Shown here: positions 6,420 to 7,272 of the stretch, one piece after another
How positions within the stretch are numbered: position 1 is the stretch's first letter
Layout of the letters: each line of letters starts with the position of its first letter
Assembly: GCA_002067065.1 (NCBI GenBank)
Contig: MVPY01000026.1
Coordinates: 1-7,272 of the forward strand
Length of the DNA: 7,272 nt
Reading direction: 5' to 3'
From: Methanobacterium sp. PtaB.Bin024
Lineage (GTDB): Archaea > Methanobacteriota > Methanobacteria > Methanobacteriales > Methanobacteriaceae
Notes under the pieces: generated by a model
Databases searched by the model: none
The model's input: the letters and a program-made list of their open reading frames with translations, nothing else
Told to the model about the DNA's origin: nothing
Program-made: the position numbers and the translations under genes

Positions 6420-7272
6420 TTAAATATTTTCACCTATCTTATCCAGGATTCGACCAGCAATTTCCTTTTTAGAAGTTAAAGGAACCCTTAAAACATCTTC
6501 ATCAATTAAAAAAACTTCGTTTTCATCAGAACCAAATCCCACACCCTCGGTGGAGACATCATTAGCTACCATGAAGTTTGCTCCTGATTCTTTCATCCTC
6601 TCCCGGGCTGAACTTACAATGTCCTCTTCTGACTTGTCATATTCTGCTTTAAAACCGATCAGGAAGATTTCGGGATTTAATTTTTTTACTTCGTTGATTA
6701 TCTTTGGGGTTCTTTCCAGTTTCAAGATCATGTCTTCAGATGATGAGATCTTGGTAATTCCCTCATCCCTTACTGGTCTGAAATCAGAAACTGCGGCTGC
6801 GGAAATGAACACATCATATGTTGGAACATGTTTCCTTATAGCTTCCTGCATGTCTGCCACAGATTCCACCTCAACCACATCAAAAATATGAGGTACACCT
6901 ACACTCACCCTTCCACAAATTAAAGTTACCTTCGCTCCCCTGATAAAGGCTTCCCTGGCCAGTTCCACACCGGTTTTACCCGAACTCAGGTTGGTTATTC
7001 CCCGGAACTCATCCACTTTCTCGTAGGTGGCCCCGGTACTGATAAGTACCTTTTTGCCCCTGAGATCTCCTGCGGATGTTTTTCTTAAAACATTCAGTAC
7101 TATATCATCTATATCAGGGAATTTGGCCTTATTTTCCTCTACTTTAGGCTTCACGAAGGTTATGTCTTCCTCTTTAAGCTTAGAAATATTTTCTTTCACT
7201 GCACGGTACATGGAATGGTGCATGGAAGGGACAAAAACTATAGGGGTCTCGTAGCCAAAAGCTGTGACTAGC
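6420..7272 (-). CDS. coaBC: CoaBC: phosphopantothenoylcysteine synthetase/decarboxylase (5' end outside window)
   Basis: The frame is open to the right edge. A Met at 7223 exists, but 16 further in-frame codons upstream (LVTAFGYETPIVFVPS) continue the protein, so it is internal. Visible first is the tail of the flavoprotein CoaC domain, including PSMHHSMY in the place of the family's PxMNxxMW. The complete CoaB domain follows: LISTGATYEKVDEFRGITNLSSGKTG, with the Arg and Asn that match E. coli R206 and N210; ISAAAVSDFRP; a TKISS Lys probably matching K289; LERTPKIINEV; IGFKAEYD; and MVANDVSTEGVGFGSDENEV. The enzyme couples cysteine to 4'-phosphopantothenate using a nucleoside triphosphate, then decarboxylates the product to 4'-phosphopantetheine, in the cytosol, on the route to coenzyme A. 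The stop is TAA at 6420-6422. Nothing looks broken. Confidence 0.95.
   Translation of the reverse strand, partial: LVTAFGYETPIVFVPSMHHSMYRAVKENISKLKEEDITFVKPKVEENKAKFPDIDDIVLNVLRKTSAGDLRGKKVLISTGATYEKVDEFRGITNLSSGKTGVELAREAFIRGAKVTLICGRVSVGVPHIFDVVEVESVADMQEAIRKHVPTYDVFISAAAVSDFRPVRDEGITKISSSEDMILKLERTPKIINEVKKLNPEIFLIGFKAEYDKSEEDIVSSARERMKESGANFMVANDVSTEGVGFGSDENEVFLIDEDVLRVPLTSKKEIAGRILDKIGENI

Noticed and set aside
6550..7254. Plus-strand open frames opposite coaBC
   Set aside because: They are antisense to a strongly conserved enzyme and have no motifs of their own.
1..7272. tRNA, rRNA or other structured RNA genes
   Set aside because: I found no cloverleaf, T-loop GGTTCRA-type signature or rRNA-like GC-rich block on either strand; all larger stretches are explained by coding sequence or AT-rich spacer.

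Overview
The window is AT-rich and gene-dense on one strand: every supported gene reads on the minus strand. It most likely comes from a methanogenic archaeon of the order Methanobacteriales (Methanobacterium or Methanobrevibacter type). The grounds are a giant secreted adhesin-like protein with repeated right-handed beta-helix modules, an archaeal-type CoaBC, archaeal TATA/BRE promoter elements and T-rich terminators. The genus is an inference from gene content, not from a search.

Layout, in the direction of transcription (right to left). (1) 7272-6420: the C-terminal part of coaBC, the bifunctional coenzyme A biosynthesis enzyme, entering from the right edge. (2) 6419-6365: a short T-rich tract that looks like its terminator. 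(3) 6359-4649: a complete 1711-bp insertion sequence of the IS1182 type. It has perfect 15-bp terminal inverted repeats and a 5-bp AAGAT target duplication on each side. Its single DDE transposase gene is broken by two one-base frameshifts, so it is probably inactive. (4) 4648-4426: the intergenic region that remains upstream of the adhesin. It carries a perfect palindrome, a BRE/TATA pair and a leader with a possible hairpin. (5) 4425-1: a 1475-codon open frame running off the left edge, coding for a secreted adhesin-like protein. The protein has a signal peptide, three beta-helix modules, Ig-like linkers, and the beginning of a C-terminal repeat domain cut by the window edge.

The IS landed in the intergenic space between a housekeeping gene and a surface-protein gene, and it split a T-rich tract. 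It left the adhesin's own promoter, about 130 bp further on, intact. The genes do not form a pathway: coaBC is core metabolism, the adhesin is an accessory surface protein and the IS is a passenger.

I do not see a convincing undescribed defence, RNA or mobile system. The most worthwhile leads are the 27-bp palindrome abutting the adhesin promoter, the leader hairpin next to its ribosome-binding region, and the paired single-T frameshifts in an otherwise pristine IS.
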